64,000 nt of DNA from Companilactobacillus insicii. GTDB lineage: Bacteria; Bacillota; Bacilli; Lactobacillales; Lactobacillaceae. Below, one piece after another: positions 18,552-27,610 of the stretch (position 1 is its first letter; each line of letters starts with the position of its first letter). The stretch spans positions 46,610-110,609 of the forward strand of contig NZ_RHNU01000004.1 of the NCBI RefSeq assembly GCF_003946015.1, given 5' to 3'. Made by a program: the position numbers and the translations under genes. Under the pieces are notes generated by a model that had not been told where the DNA came from, searched no databases, and saw only the letters and a list, made by a program, of their open reading frames with translations.

Positions 18552-19232
18552 CTACCTAGATAATGAAAAAGTACAAATATTCTTAAAACCGGCTATTTCG
18601 AGAGCACTTCTTGCATGCATCATCGTACGTCCAGTTGTATAAATATCATCCAATATTAAAATGCTGTTTTTCGTTGATATATCAACATTATTTGAATGAA
18701 GATAAAAGGTTTGAGGCGTTTGAAGTCTTTCATAGCGGTTTTTCTGAGCTTGAGGCTTATCAGCATCCAATTTAACTAACATTGGCGTTAAGTCAAACAC
18801 ATCATGGTACATTTCCCATACCGGATCAAAGCCACGCTCTTTTAAATGCCCATTACTTGCAGGAATATATGTAACTAAATCGAATTTATGATACTTAGAC
18901 CATTTGTACAAGTCTTTAAAAAACAACTCTGCTAATAAAATATCGCCATACCTTTTATAGTTTTTAAAATAACTATGTATGAACCGATTATACTCAAACA
19001 ATGACTGATGACAATTGATAATTTGATATTTTTTCTCCCACAACAAACAATCCTGACAAATATTATTATCAATAGTTTTAAAACACCTAGAACATCCCTT
19101 TTCTGCACTCAATATTATTAATCGACTTCTACAAAACTGACACAAATTATCTGGGATCATCTCTTCTATGCCAAAGAGCTCTTTCAATGACCAATTATTA
19201 ACTAAAGAATTATTACAATTTAAGCACTTCAT
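18552..19232 (-). CDS. comFC: Competence protein ComFC (phosphoribosyltransferase fold)
   Basis: A 226-residue protein with N-terminal zinc-finger cysteines (CLNC near residue 3, then CQFC, CSRC and CQDC pairs). A C-terminal PRPP-binding loop is SILILDDIYTTGRTMMHARSAL. ComFC acts with the ComFA ATPase in the cytoplasmic step of DNA uptake during transformation. I start it at ATG 19232, which overlaps the comFA TGA as ATGA and sits at a good distance from GGTGG. A GTG 12 bases earlier lies inside that ribosome binding site and is less likely. It is probably transcribed with comFA. Confidence 0.92.
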   Translation of the reverse strand: MKCLNCNNSLVNNWSLKELFGIEEMIPDNLCQFCRSRLIILSAEKGCSRCFKTIDNNICQDCLLWEKKYQIINCHQSLFEYNRFIHSYFKNYKRYGDILLAELFFKDLYKWSKYHKFDLVTYIPASNGHLKERGFDPVWEMYHDVFDLTPMLVKLDADKPQAQKNRYERLQTPQTFYLHSNNVDISTKNSILILDDIYTTGRTMMHARSALEIAGFKNICTFSLSR

Positions 19233-20533
19233 TCTTTTATCCACCGATTAAGATATTTTATTTCTGAACACGACTGCTTAATTTGGCGATTATAGCTTTG
19301 GTAATAAAAATAAACATCATCATCGTGATAAGTTTTGTCTCGGCCAGCTCGACCAGCTATTTGAATTAACGATGTCTTTGAAAACTCGGCAGCATCAGCA
19401 TCAATGACAATTACTGTAATGTGTTTGAAGGTTACTCCACGTTCCAAAATAGTCGTCGTCAGTATTGCCTGTACTTCTCCAGATCTAAACTTACTAACTT
19501 TATCTAAACATTCTTCATCGCGGGAACTAACATCTACAAATTTTAAATCTGGAAAAATAATCCTTAAATTATTAGAGAATTCCATCATTTGTGGAATTTT
19601 AGGAAAAAACAGCATGAATCTTTCGTTATTATTTATCAATTCTTTTATTTTCCATCTTAATCTTGGATTTATTTTTTTATAATCACTAGATTTAAACAAC
19701 ATGTGACACTTAGGTACAGGTAATGGATGACCATGAAATCTTTGATATAATTTAGAAATGGTAATATCTTTAGAATCAACCTTTTTCAATAGTTCTTTTG
19801 GCGGTGTTGCTGACAAATAAACAGTTTGACCATTTTCCTTAACAGACTTCTCAATTGCCTTATGGAGCATTTCACTGCCTGCCAATGGATAAGAATCCAC
19901 CTCATCAATAATTAACACATCAAAAGCTCGTTCAAACTTAATCAATTGATGTACAGTTGCTAAAACCACTTGGGTAAAGCTGTAAGGAGATTCACTTCTA
20001 CCATGGAATAATCCCAAACTAATATTTGGGAAGGCCTTTTGAATACGTGGATGCAATTCAATACAGACATCTATTCTAGGTGAGCAAATAGCGACTCGTT
20101 CACTTTTTGAAATTACCTGATTTATTAATGGAAATATCATCTCTGTTTTTCCAGCCCCTGTTACTGCCCAGACCAAATGATCTTTATGATTACTATTTGC
20201 CTTAATTAACTCCTCTGAAGCTTTTTGCTGCATAACTGTTAATGTACCATTCCACTCTAATGCATCATTCACAGGAGCAAAGGGAACGTTTGAGGGGGTT
20301 ATTATCAGCTCATCATTCTCAGATACTTTTCCAAGATTGATACAACTTCGACAATAATTACTTTTTGATTTAATATTTTTCATATCAATTGTCATCAAAC
20401 ATCTTTGACATTTACCAGCAACTATTCCTGGCTTGCGCTTACAACCTATATTCATTAAAAAGTTGATTTCTTCATCAGACAAACTTGCCGAATTAAATAT
20501 TCGACCACCTAAGTACATATTTAAATTATTCAT
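19229..20533 (-). CDS. comFA: Competence ATP-dependent helicase-like protein ComFA
   Basis: A 434-residue DEAD-box-like ATPase that helps pull single-stranded DNA through ComEC. Four N-terminal cysteine pairs (CKRK, CQRC, YCRSC) form a zinc finger. They are followed by Walker A VTGAGKTEM (about 124-132), the DEVD box IIDEVDSYP, the SAT motif YLSATPP and motif VI QIAGRAGRD. There is no ribosome binding site before ATG 20533, and a candidate competence box ends only 3 bases upstream. The transcript may therefore be leaderless, or translation may begin at the ATG 15 bases later. It overlaps comFC by 4 bases. Confidence 0.95.
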   Translation of the reverse strand: MNNLNMYLGGRIFNSASLSDEEINFLMNIGCKRKPGIVAGKCQRCLMTIDMKNIKSKSNYCRSCINLGKVSENDELIITPSNVPFAPVNDALEWNGTLTVMQQKASEELIKANSNHKDHLVWAVTGAGKTEMIFPLINQVISKSERVAICSPRIDVCIELHPRIQKAFPNISLGLFHGRSESPYSFTQVVLATVHQLIKFERAFDVLIIDEVDSYPLAGSEMLHKAIEKSVKENGQTVYLSATPPKELLKKVDSKDITISKLYQRFHGHPLPVPKCHMLFKSSDYKKINPRLRWKIKELINNNERFMLFFPKIPQMMEFSNNLRIIFPDLKFVDVSSRDEECLDKVSKFRSGEVQAILTTTILERGVTFKHITVIVIDADAAEFSKTSLIQIAGRAGRDKTYHDDDVYFYYQSYNRQIKQSCSEIKYLNRWIKE

Positions 20534-20536
20534 ATA

Positions 20537-20546
20537 CTAAATTACG
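20537..20546 (-). promoter_or_regulatory. Candidate competence promoter box upstream of comFA
   Basis: The minus strand reads TTTCGTAATTTAGT immediately before the comFA ATG. The core CGTAATTTAG is identical to the strings before coiA (54237-54246) and cinA (25974-25983). If CGTAAT acts as the -10, as the CGAATA-type core does for streptococcal ComX, transcription would start at or next to the ATG. Confidence 0.6.
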
Positions 20547-20562
20547 AAAGGAAGTTAATTTT

Positions 20563-21192
20563 TTGCAAAATTACAAAACAATTGCTAAAACAGCTAGCTT
20601 TGAGAAGGATATTAAAAAGTCCCGATTCATTGCTCATATATCCCAAACCTCAACTGAAGAAGAAGCAAATCAATTTATTCAGAAAATTCGAGAGCAAGAA
20701 TCTGGAGCTACTCATAACTGCACTGCGTTTATCGTTTTAGAAAACATTGAAATTGAACGCATGTCAGACGATGGTGAACCAAGTGGAACAGCTGGTTCTC
20801 CAATTTTAAACGTACTGCAACAAAATAACTTAAAAAATGTCACGGTTGTTGTCACCAGATACTTTGGTGGTATTAAGCTAGGGGCAGGAGGCTTGATACG
20901 TGCTTACTCATCAACAACAGCTGACGCTATCAAAGAAATTGGCCTAGTCGAAAATCGACTTCAACAAGGATATGATTTAACCATTCCATATCACTTGTAT
21001 GATAAATTCGAAAATTATGCTAAAAATGAAAAAATAACCTTAGAAAATAAGTCTTTTTCAACTGATGTTAGTTGTGAAATATTTTTAGATCTAGAAAATC
21101 ACAATGAAATTACCCAAGACATAACTAATCAATTCCAAAATCAAATAAAATTTAAAAAAAGCGACCAAGTCTACAAGCAAGTTGCAATTTAA
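20563..21192 (+). CDS. YigZ/IMPACT-family protein
   Basis: A 209-residue protein of the UPF0029/IMPACT family. Residues about 1-120 contain the N-terminal domain with KKSRFIAHISQ, DDGEPSGTAGSPIL and TRYFGGIKLGAGGLIRAY. Residues about 130-209 match the DUF1949 EF-G-like domain. The cellular role is unresolved; human IMPACT relates to translational control. The start is a TTG preceded by AAAGGAAG. The gene diverges from comFA with only 29 bases between the starts, so the two promoters overlap. Confidence 0.9.
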   Translation: MQNYKTIAKTASFEKDIKKSRFIAHISQTSTEEEANQFIQKIREQESGATHNCTAFIVLENIEIERMSDDGEPSGTAGSPILNVLQQNNLKNVTVVVTRYFGGIKLGAGGLIRAYSSTTADAIKEIGLVENRLQQGYDLTIPYHLYDKFENYAKNEKITLENKSFSTDVSCEIFLDLENHNEITQDITNQFQNQIKFKKSDQVYKQVAI

Positions 21193-21210
21193 ATATCTCT
21201 TTAAAAGCAA

Positions 21211-21245
21211 TAGAGCTGACAACCCAAACTGGATTGTCAGCTCTA
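21211..21245. terminator. Bidirectional hairpin between yigZ and tagO
   Basis: An inverted repeat AGAGCTGACAA / TTGTCAGCTCT (21212-21244) sits between the convergent ends of yigZ and tagO. T tracts are short on both sides, so termination may be incomplete or factor-assisted. Confidence 0.6.
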
Positions 21246-21246
21246 T

Positions 21247-22332
21247 TTAGTCTTTCTTTTCTAATCTCTTAACAAATTTTTGAATAGCTCGTAATAAAGG
21301 TTGTCGATTGTCGCCTATCAGACCAATTGATTCAACAAACAATTCCAAACCTATCAATACGCCTATTGTCAGTAAAACGCTACCCCACAGACTTGAAAGT
21401 GGGTACAACAATGAAATAAATGCGAAAACTAATGATAAACCATAAATAACTAAAACTGTTTGTCTATGCGATAAACCTAATTGCATTAATCTATGATGCA
21501 AGTGATGCTTATCTGCTTGAGTTATTGGCTTCTTATTCAAGAATCTTCTTAACATCGCATAAACAGTATCAGTAATTGGAACACCTAATATAACGACTGG
21601 AATCAGCATAGTAATAAATGTAACATTCTTCAATCCCTTAAGTGAAAATACAGCAATCATAAAACCTATGAATAATGCGCCAGTATCACCTAAAAAGATA
21701 CTTGCAGGATGGAAATTATGTGGTAGGAATCCCATCAGAGAAGCTACCAAAGCAAAGATCCAAATTGATACATAAACGTTAGTTATATTTAAGAAGAAGT
21801 AACCGACGATTCCCATGGTGAAAAGTGCAATTATCGAAACACCAGTGGCTAAACCATCTAATCCATCAATTAAATTAACCGCATTAGTAATGGCTAGAAT
21901 CCAAATGATGGTTATTGGGAAACTCCACCAACCTAGATTAAATGACCCAAAGATCGGTAAAACAATCTCATTCATCTTAATACCGGCCAGGAAGTATATT
22001 ACTAAAGCAGCGGCGAAGATACCTGCCATTTTTGCCTTTGGAGATAATTCTCTAATATCATCAATTATTCCGGTCAGAATTATAATACATTCAGCCAAGA
22101 AAACACTGAACAGTTCATGACTAGGGAACTGATTTCTCAACAATACAAAAGTTGAGAACGTGAAAGCAATAAAAATGGCCAATCCACCCATAGTAGGCAT
22201 TGGCTTCTTATTAACACGGCGAGCATTAGGACTATCTACGGCACCCAAAATGTAAGCAAGTTTAATTACAAAGGGAGTTATTACCGCTGACAATATCATT
22301 GTCAAAAACAAATATACAATTACATTAAACAT
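21247..22332 (-). CDS. tagO: Undecaprenyl-phosphate GlcNAc-1-phosphate transferase (TagO/WecA type)
   Basis: A 361-residue, about 11-helix membrane enzyme. It transfers GlcNAc-1-phosphate from UDP-GlcNAc to undecaprenyl phosphate, the first step of teichoic acid or other wall polymer synthesis. The catalytic motifs are present: GIIDDIRELSPKAKM, NLIDGLDGLATG, FLGDTGALFIG and the HHLHHRLMQLG loop. I start at ATG 22332 behind a GGGGGT box; a longer reading frame adds 14 residues that do not resemble the family N-terminus. It is a single-gene unit between yigZ and rny. Confidence 0.93.
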   Translation of the reverse strand: MFNVIVYLFLTMILSAVITPFVIKLAYILGAVDSPNARRVNKKPMPTMGGLAIFIAFTFSTFVLLRNQFPSHELFSVFLAECIIILTGIIDDIRELSPKAKMAGIFAAALVIYFLAGIKMNEIVLPIFGSFNLGWWSFPITIIWILAITNAVNLIDGLDGLATGVSIIALFTMGIVGYFFLNITNVYVSIWIFALVASLMGFLPHNFHPASIFLGDTGALFIGFMIAVFSLKGLKNVTFITMLIPVVILGVPITDTVYAMLRRFLNKKPITQADKHHLHHRLMQLGLSHRQTVLVIYGLSLVFAFISLLYPLSSLWGSVLLTIGVLIGLELFVESIGLIGDNRQPLLRAIQKFVKRLEKKD

Positions 22333-22410
22333 ACATGGATTACCCCCGAAACTCACTTTCTCATAATATTTCAATTATACAATAATTGTGTTAAATACTA
22401 AAACCTAATT

Positions 22411-22443
22411 AAAAAAAAGACCGCAACTCATCTAAGTTACGAT
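22411..22443 (-). terminator. Terminator after rny
   Basis: A ten-pair hairpin GATCGTAACT / AGTTGCGGTC (22419-22443, minus strand) is followed by eight T. It lies about 45 bases after the rny stop and before the tagO promoter region. Confidence 0.85.
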
Positions 22444-22487
22444 CCCCCTCCAAATAAAATCTACCGAAGTTAAACTTCCATAATCCC

Positions 22488-24053
22488 TTATTTGGCTAAT
22501 TCAACTTTTCTAACCTCACGTACGACTGTAACTTTAATATGTCCAGGGTATTCAAGATTATCTTCAATTTCGTTTTTAATATCACGTGAAAGAATTGCTG
22601 CTTGATCATCAGATATCTCTTCAGGCTTAACCATGACACGAATCTCATGACCTGCTTGGATAGCATAACAATGATCAACCCCATCATGCTTGTTAGCAAT
22701 TTCTTCTAGTTTTTCTAGACGGTGAATATAATTCTCCATTGACTCTGATCTAGCACCAGGTCTTGCGGCTGAAATAGCATCAGCTGCAGCAACGATAGTT
22801 GCAATCAGAGACGTTGGTTCAACATCGCCATGATGTGAAGCAATCGTATTAACGACTACTTCTGGTTCTTTATACTTAGTTGCGATATCCACACCTATTT
22901 CTACATGTGATCCGTCAACTTCACGATCAATAGCTTTACCTATATCGTGTAATAAACCTGCTCGTTTTGCCATCATAACATCTTCACCCAATTCAGCTGC
23001 CATTACGGCGGATAATTTAGCAACTTCTATTGAGTGACTCAAAACATTTTGACCATAACTTGTACGATATTGCATACGTCCAATAATCTTGATTAAATCA
23101 GGATTAATCGAACTGATACCCAAACTATAAATAGTTTGTTCACCAATTTCACGGATGTGATCATCCATTTCTTTTCTAGCTTTATCAACCATTTCTTCGA
23201 TACGAGCTGGATGAATTCGTCCATCTTCAATCAACTTCTCCAAAGCCATACGGGCAATTTCTCTTCTAATTGGATCATATCCACTAAGAGCAACTGCCTC
23301 AGGAGTATCATCAATAATCAAATCAATTCCTGTTAGGGCTTCAATCGTACGAATATTTCTACCCTCACGACCGATAATTCTACCCTTCATGTCTTCATTT
23401 GGTAATGAAACGGTTGTAACGGTAGACTCTGATACGGTATCTGCGGCACTTCTTTGAATAGCGGCAACAATCAATGCTTTTGCTTCCTTATCAGCATATT
23501 GTTTTGCCTGTTCATTACTGTCATTAATCATCGTAGCACGTTCATGTGTTAACTCTTTATTCAAATTACCTAGAATAATCTTTCTCGCTTGATCACGAGT
23601 TAAGTTACTTACCCTAGTTAATTCCGCCTTTTGTTCTTCAAGAGTTGCAGTCAATTGTTTGTCTTTTTCATCAAGCTTATGTTGACTAGCAGCAATATGA
23701 TTCTCGTTCTTTTCGATATTTTCCTCACGCTTTTCAAGCGATTGGTCTTTTCGATCCAAAATATCTTGGCGTTCAAGAGCACGATTTTCTTGTTTCTGAA
23801 CATCTCTACGACGTTCCTTTAAATCATTCTCTTGCTCTTCACGATACTTATGAATTTCATCTTTTGCTTCAAGCAGTGTCTCTTTTTTTAGAGATTTAGC
23901 TGCCTTTTTAGCATTTTCAACGATATCATCAGCTGTTTGTTTAGCTTGTGAAAGTTTTTTTTCATAGGCATCTTTACAGAATGCATATCCGAAAAAGATA
24001 CCTACAATTAATGTTATTAACGCGAAAGAGAAGGTTACGATAGCATGATACAT
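22488..24053 (-). CDS. rny: Ribonuclease Y
   Basis: A 521-residue membrane-anchored endoribonuclease that initiates mRNA decay in many Firmicutes. It has an N-terminal TM helix (about 4-25), a long charged coiled coil (about 30-200), a KH RNA-binding domain ([21 protein letters not shown], about 220-280) and an HD metal-hydrolase domain (HSIEVAKL and [10 protein letters not shown], about 335-430). Length and layout are standard. TTGACA about 100 bases upstream (24151-24156) with an AT-rich -10 region suggests its own promoter. Confidence 0.97.
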   Translation of the reverse strand: MYHAIVTFSFALITLIVGIFFGYAFCKDAYEKKLSQAKQTADDIVENAKKAAKSLKKETLLEAKDEIHKYREEQENDLKERRRDVQKQENRALERQDILDRKDQSLEKREENIEKNENHIAASQHKLDEKDKQLTATLEEQKAELTRVSNLTRDQARKIILGNLNKELTHERATMINDSNEQAKQYADKEAKALIVAAIQRSAADTVSESTVTTVSLPNEDMKGRIIGREGRNIRTIEALTGIDLIIDDTPEAVALSGYDPIRREIARMALEKLIEDGRIHPARIEEMVDKARKEMDDHIREIGEQTIYSLGISSINPDLIKIIGRMQYRTSYGQNVLSHSIEVAKLSAVMAAELGEDVMMAKRAGLLHDIGKAIDREVDGSHVEIGVDIATKYKEPEVVVNTIASHHGDVEPTSLIATIVAAADAISAARPGARSESMENYIHRLEKLEEIANKHDGVDHCYAIQAGHEIRVMVKPEEISDDQAAILSRDIKNEIEDNLEYPGHIKVTVVREVRKVELAK

Positions 24054-24169
24054 GCCATCACCTCCAAATCGGTAATTATTTATTTGTTTGTAAAAGCAAT
24101 TATTACAGAATTTTTACATACAACGTTTATATTATAGAATAAATATCCTCTGTCAACCAAATAAAAAGC

Positions 24170-24196
24170 AAAAAAGAGACCTATTTGGTCTCTTTT
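24170..24196 (-). terminator. Terminator overlapping the recA stop codon
   Basis: The hairpin AAAAAGAGACC / GGTCTCTTTTT encloses the recA TAG in its loop, so the last recA codons form one arm. The minus strand continues as TTTTTTGC. Confidence 0.85.
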
Positions 24197-25311
24197 TCTT
24201 CAGGAGTACCCAAATCTAGTTCTGTACTCGCTGTTTTAGACGTATTTTCTTTATCTTTTTTTGTATCTTTTTCTTTGGAATCTTTTTCATCAGTATCTTT
24301 ATTATCATCATCGGACTTGCCATCCATATTGTAAGCATCACGTACTAACTGACGAATCTCTGCCATCTTATCAGGATTCTCTTGTAAGTAAGTCTTAGCA
24401 TTCTCACGACCTTGCCCGATACGTTCATCATTGTACGAGTACCATGAACCGGCCTTATTGATAATGTCCTTTTCAACGGCCATATCAACCAATTCACCGG
24501 TTTGTGAAATACCCTTACCGTACATAATATCAACTAAAGCTACTTTAAATGGTGGAGCAACTTTATTCTTAACTACTTTGATCTTAGTTCTATTACCAAT
24601 AACATCAGAACCGTCTTTAATTTGTTCTGCACGACGTACTTCTAGACGAATAGTTGAATAGAACTTCAAAGCACGACCACCTGGAGTCGTTTCAGGATTA
24701 CCAAACATGATACCAACTTTTTCACGAATCTGGTTAATAAACAAAGCAATTGTCTTTGTCTTATTTATTGAACCAGATAGCTTACGCAAAGCTTGTGACA
24801 TCAAACGAGCTTGCAAACCAACGTGTGCATCACCCATGTCACCTTCTATTTCAGCACGTGGAACTAAGGCAGCAACAGAGTCAACAACAACGATATCAAC
24901 AGCACCACTCGATACCAAGGCATCAGCAATCTCTAAACCTTGTTCACCAGTATCAGGTTGAGACAACAGTAAGTCATCAATATTAACACCTAATGCTGTG
25001 GCATAGGCAGGGTCCATCGCATTCTCAGCATCAATATAAGCTGCTGTACCGCCTTCTTTTTGTACTTCCGCAACAGCGTGAAGTGCGACGGTTGTTTTAC
25101 CTGAACTTTCAGGTCCATAAATTTCAACAATTCTACCACGTGGAAATCCACCCACGCCTAAAGCATTATCCAATGCTAAAGAACCACTTGATACAGTCGA
25201 AATTTGGGTGTTCAAATCGTCACCCATTCGCATGATGGCACCTTTACCAAAATCCTTTTCGATTTTCTTTAAGGCAACATCTAGTGCTTTTTGTCGTTCA
25301 TCTTTAGCCAA
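24181..25311 (-). CDS. recA: DNA recombinase RecA
   Basis: A 376-residue recombinase that forms filaments on single-stranded DNA for repair, transformation and the LexA (SOS) switch. Walker [10 protein letters not shown] is at about 66-74, followed by [20 protein letters not shown] and the L2 region [25 protein letters not shown]. The C-terminal 45 residues are an acidic and lysine-rich tail. The gene lies behind cinA with a LexA box between them, so two controls are likely: SOS de-repression and read-through from the competence-type promoter before cinA. Confidence 0.98.
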   Translation of the reverse strand: MAKDERQKALDVALKKIEKDFGKGAIMRMGDDLNTQISTVSSGSLALDNALGVGGFPRGRIVEIYGPESSGKTTVALHAVAEVQKEGGTAAYIDAENAMDPAYATALGVNIDDLLLSQPDTGEQGLEIADALVSSGAVDIVVVDSVAALVPRAEIEGDMGDAHVGLQARLMSQALRKLSGSINKTKTIALFINQIREKVGIMFGNPETTPGGRALKFYSTIRLEVRRAEQIKDGSDVIGNRTKIKVVKNKVAPPFKVALVDIMYGKGISQTGELVDMAVEKDIINKAGSWYSYNDERIGQGRENAKTYLQENPDKMAEIRQLVRDAYNMDGKSDDDNKDTDEKDSKEKDTKKDKENTSKTASTELDLGTPEEKETK

Positions 25312-25380
25312 ATTGTTTTCCTCCTAATGCATTCATCATTAGTATCTTATTAGTAATTATTCAAAAAAGCAAGAAAAAAG

Positions 25381-25394
25381 CGAACAAATGTTTG
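25381..25394 (-). promoter_or_regulatory. LexA (SOS) box upstream of recA
   Basis: CGAACAAATGTTTG matches the Gram-positive LexA/DinR operator CGAAC-N4-GTTYG. It lies 70 bases before the recA start and 13 bases after the cinA stop, beside a probable recA promoter. Confidence 0.85.
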
Positions 25395-25407
25395 TAATAA
25401 AAAATAA

Positions 25408-25962
25408 TTATTGATGAATGAGTCTTTGTACGAGAACAAACGCTGTAATAACAGACTTTAAACGTACTGCCTGTCTTGAACCCTCAAAATGAAATTCTCT
25501 AGCAACACCAGAATCTTCGTTCTTGTCATAGACACCAATAAAGACGGTTCCTACCGGACTACCTTCGAGTGGGTCTGGACCAGCAACACCGGTTAAACCT
25601 ACACCAATATCCGCACCAACAATCTTCGCAGTATTCTCTGCCATAGCCTGAGCTACAGTTGGACCAACGACGGTACATCTCTGAATAACTTCAGAACTAA
25701 TATGCAATAGTTGTGATTTAGATTCATCAGAGTACGTTACAAAACCACCTTCAAAGATCTTAGATGCACCTGGTACATCAGCAATCGATGACTGAAACAT
25801 CCCTGCGGTCAAACTCTCAGCAGCTGATATTCTTAGATTCAGCTTTTGGAGCTGTTTAACTGTATCTTCTGAAATTGATTTAAAGTCTTCTGGAATTCCA
25901 GATTCAAAATCAGCGGATTCTATTATTTCACGAAATTGAGCAAAAGTTTTTACGTTTTTCAT
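25408..25962 (-). CDS. cinA: Stand-alone CinA C-terminal domain protein (NMN deamidase type)
   Basis: A 184-residue protein equal to the C-terminal half of CinA: LRISAAESLTAGMFQSSIADVPGASKIFEGGFVTYS, VGPTVAQAMAE and GLTGVAGPDPLEGSPVGTVFIG. Such domains (PncC type) deamidate nicotinamide mononucleotide. The N-terminal MoCF domain of full-length Gram-positive CinA (about 410 residues) is missing; only about 35 unrelated residues precede the domain. I start at ATG 25962 behind GTGAGGA. The gene sits between pgsA and recA, the usual cinA place, with a candidate competence box just upstream. Confidence 0.9.
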   Translation of the reverse strand: MKNVKTFAQFREIIESADFESGIPEDFKSISEDTVKQLQKLNLRISAAESLTAGMFQSSIADVPGASKIFEGGFVTYSDESKSQLLHISSEVIQRCTVVGPTVAQAMAENTAKIVGADIGVGLTGVAGPDPLEGSPVGTVFIGVYDKNEDSGVAREFHFEGSRQAVRLKSVITAFVLVQRLIHQ

Positions 25963-25973
25963 TGTCCTCACTT

Positions 25974-25983
25974 CTAAATTACG
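25974..25983 (-). promoter_or_regulatory. Candidate competence promoter box upstream of cinA
   Basis: The minus strand reads ACGTAATTTAGAAG between the pgsA stop and the cinA ATG. The core CGTAATTTAG is identical to those at comFA and coiA. If CGTAAT acts as a -10, the start would fall about 9 bases before the ATG. Confidence 0.6.
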
Positions 25984-25985
25984 TT

Positions 25986-26570
25986 TTATTTTTTGAAAAG
26001 GTCTCTAGATTGAATAAAGTAATCTGCACCAGAGTACAAAGTAAAGAATAGACAAATGTATAGGAAGATCTCACCCATAGGAATATTAATTGCAGAGAAG
26101 AATATATTATGCAGTAACAATAAAATAATAGCTAACATTTGTGTAGTAGTTTTGATCTTACCTGGCATTTGGGCAGCCATAACTTTGCCACCTTGCTCTA
26201 GGACAAGCATTCTCAATCCTGTAACAGCTAATTCACGACAAACAATAATTGCAATAACCCAAGCTGGAGCCATCTTTAACTCTACTAGGAAAATAAATGC
26301 TGTCATAACTAGCATTTTATCAGCTAGTGGATCAGCAAATTTACCGAAATTAGTAACAATATGATTTGCACGAGCAATCTTTCCATCAGCCAAATCAGTT
26401 AATGATGCAACGATAAATACAACAGTTGCTAAAACATGATTAACAGGAATAAGGTCGTTAGCAACATAAATATCCCCCATGCTTTGCCAACTAAATGCCA
26501 ATAAAATAATAAAGATAGGGATCAAGATAATACGGAACATAGTAAGTTTGTTTGGTAAATTCCATTCCAT
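25986..26570 (-). CDS. pgsA: CDP-diacylglycerol-glycerol-3-phosphate 3-phosphatidyltransferase
   Basis: A 194-residue membrane enzyme that makes phosphatidylglycerol phosphate, the committed step to phosphatidylglycerol. The CDP-alcohol phosphotransferase motif D-x2-DG-x2-AR-x8-G-x3-D-x3-D is complete in TDLADGKIARANHIVTNFGK plus ADPLADK (about 61-88). Four or more hydrophobic helices are visible. It lies between rodZ and cinA, as in many Firmicutes. Confidence 0.97.
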   Translation of the reverse strand: MEWNLPNKLTMFRIILIPIFIILLAFSWQSMGDIYVANDLIPVNHVLATVVFIVASLTDLADGKIARANHIVTNFGKFADPLADKMLVMTAFIFLVELKMAPAWVIAIIVCRELAVTGLRMLVLEQGGKVMAAQMPGKIKTTTQMLAIILLLLHNIFFSAINIPMGEIFLYICLFFTLYSGADYFIQSRDLFKK

Positions 26571-26602
26571 TTTTAGATTTCCTCCGATTTTTTACAAAAT
26601 AA

Positions 26603-26665
26603 AATGAGGCTGGACACAATGTCACAACCTCATTATTTTAACAGGCTGGGACATATTGTTTAAGC
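26603..26665 (-). repeat. Two related GAGGCTGG-type hairpins after rodZ
   Basis: On the minus strand AGGCT...AGCCT (26643-26665) and AATGAGG...CCTCATT (26603-26634) form two hairpins. Their plus-strand arms share GGCTGG(G)ACA, which resembles the GAGGCTGGGACA-type repeats seen in many lactobacilli. The second is followed by TTTTATTTT and may terminate the ftsK-rodZ transcript partially. Confidence 0.55.
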
Positions 26666-26687
26666 CTCTTTATTTTTTCTTAATCAA

Positions 26688-27545
26688 TTACTCAACATTA
26701 AATGTCAATGTTTGAACAATTGAACCGCTGCTAACACTGCTCAAATCAACAGACTTACCATCAACAGATACTTCTGTATTATTAATATTACCTGTTTGAA
26801 TTGAGAATGTTGATGTATCGCTTGTAACCTTTGATGTCTTCTTTTCGCCAGAACTCAATGCCTGTTGCCAAGTTGTTGTAGAACCTTCTTGGAATTGAAT
26901 CCACGCTTGTCCACCCTTGGCTGTAACAACTACATTGGCACCGTCAGAAGGTAGATTCTTAACTGTATAAGTACCCTTTGTACTTGATTCTTTAACAGAT
27001 AATTCATCTGACTTCTTTTCACTTGATTTAGTTGATGAGTTAGATTTCTTATTCTTAGTCGAAGAAGACTTCTTAGTACTTGAACTCTTCTTAGAAGCCT
27101 GTTCAGTATTGTCCTTAGGTATGGTTACTGTTGAAGCACTTTGACTTCTGTGAATCATACCAAAAGCAATTACACCAATAATAACAACAACAATTATTCC
27201 AACGATAATTTGTGGAATATAATTACCTAAATTAGAAAAGAATGAACTTGATTCTTCCTTAATAGATCTAGTATTATTTTCCTCATTTTGAGTTGGTTCT
27301 TTTGGCTGTGAGTCAGGAATCTCTGACTTGTACTCTTCTAAAAGTTCGTCACTTGAAATACCCACAGCATCCGAATATTGTTTGATAAATGCGCGCACAT
27401 AAAAATCGCCAGGCAAATGATCAAATTGTCCTTCTTCAATCGCAATTAAATATCTCTTTTGAATTTTTGTGACTTGTTGTAAGTCATCAATTGTGTATCC
27501 TTTTTTTATACGTGCATTTCTTAATTTTTGGCCAATTTCGTCCAT
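26688..27545 (-). CDS. rodZ: RodZ-like helix-turn-helix membrane protein
   Basis: A 285-residue protein with an N-terminal HTH_25 domain (about 1-75, MDEIGQKLRNARIKKGYTID and FDHLPGDFYVRAFIKQYSD). A TM helix lies at about 105-127, followed by a Ser/Lys-rich external linker (about 135-185) and a DUF4115 beta domain (about 190-285). RodZ links MreB to the elongation machinery in rods; in Firmicutes it is encoded beside ymfI and pgsA, as here. The C-terminal domain is secreted. Its exact role in lactobacilli is less studied. Confidence 0.9.
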   Translation of the reverse strand: MDEIGQKLRNARIKKGYTIDDLQQVTKIQKRYLIAIEEGQFDHLPGDFYVRAFIKQYSDAVGISSDELLEEYKSEIPDSQPKEPTQNEENNTRSIKEESSSFFSNLGNYIPQIIVGIIVVVIIGVIAFGMIHRSQSASTVTIPKDNTEQASKKSSSTKKSSSTKNKKSNSSTKSSEKKSDELSVKESSTKGTYTVKNLPSDGANVVVTAKGGQAWIQFQEGSTTTWQQALSSGEKKTSKVTSDTSTFSIQTGNINNTEVSVDGKSVDLSSVSSGSIVQTLTFNVE

Positions 27546-27610
27546 TATTTACCACCGATTAACTAATTTTTCTAAGTATAACATATATTATTACTGAACT
27601 ACTAGCGACG

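Noticed and set aside
24707..24986. Plus-strand ORFs antisense to recA
   Set aside because: They are frame shadows of the highly conserved recA coding sequence, without ribosome binding sites.
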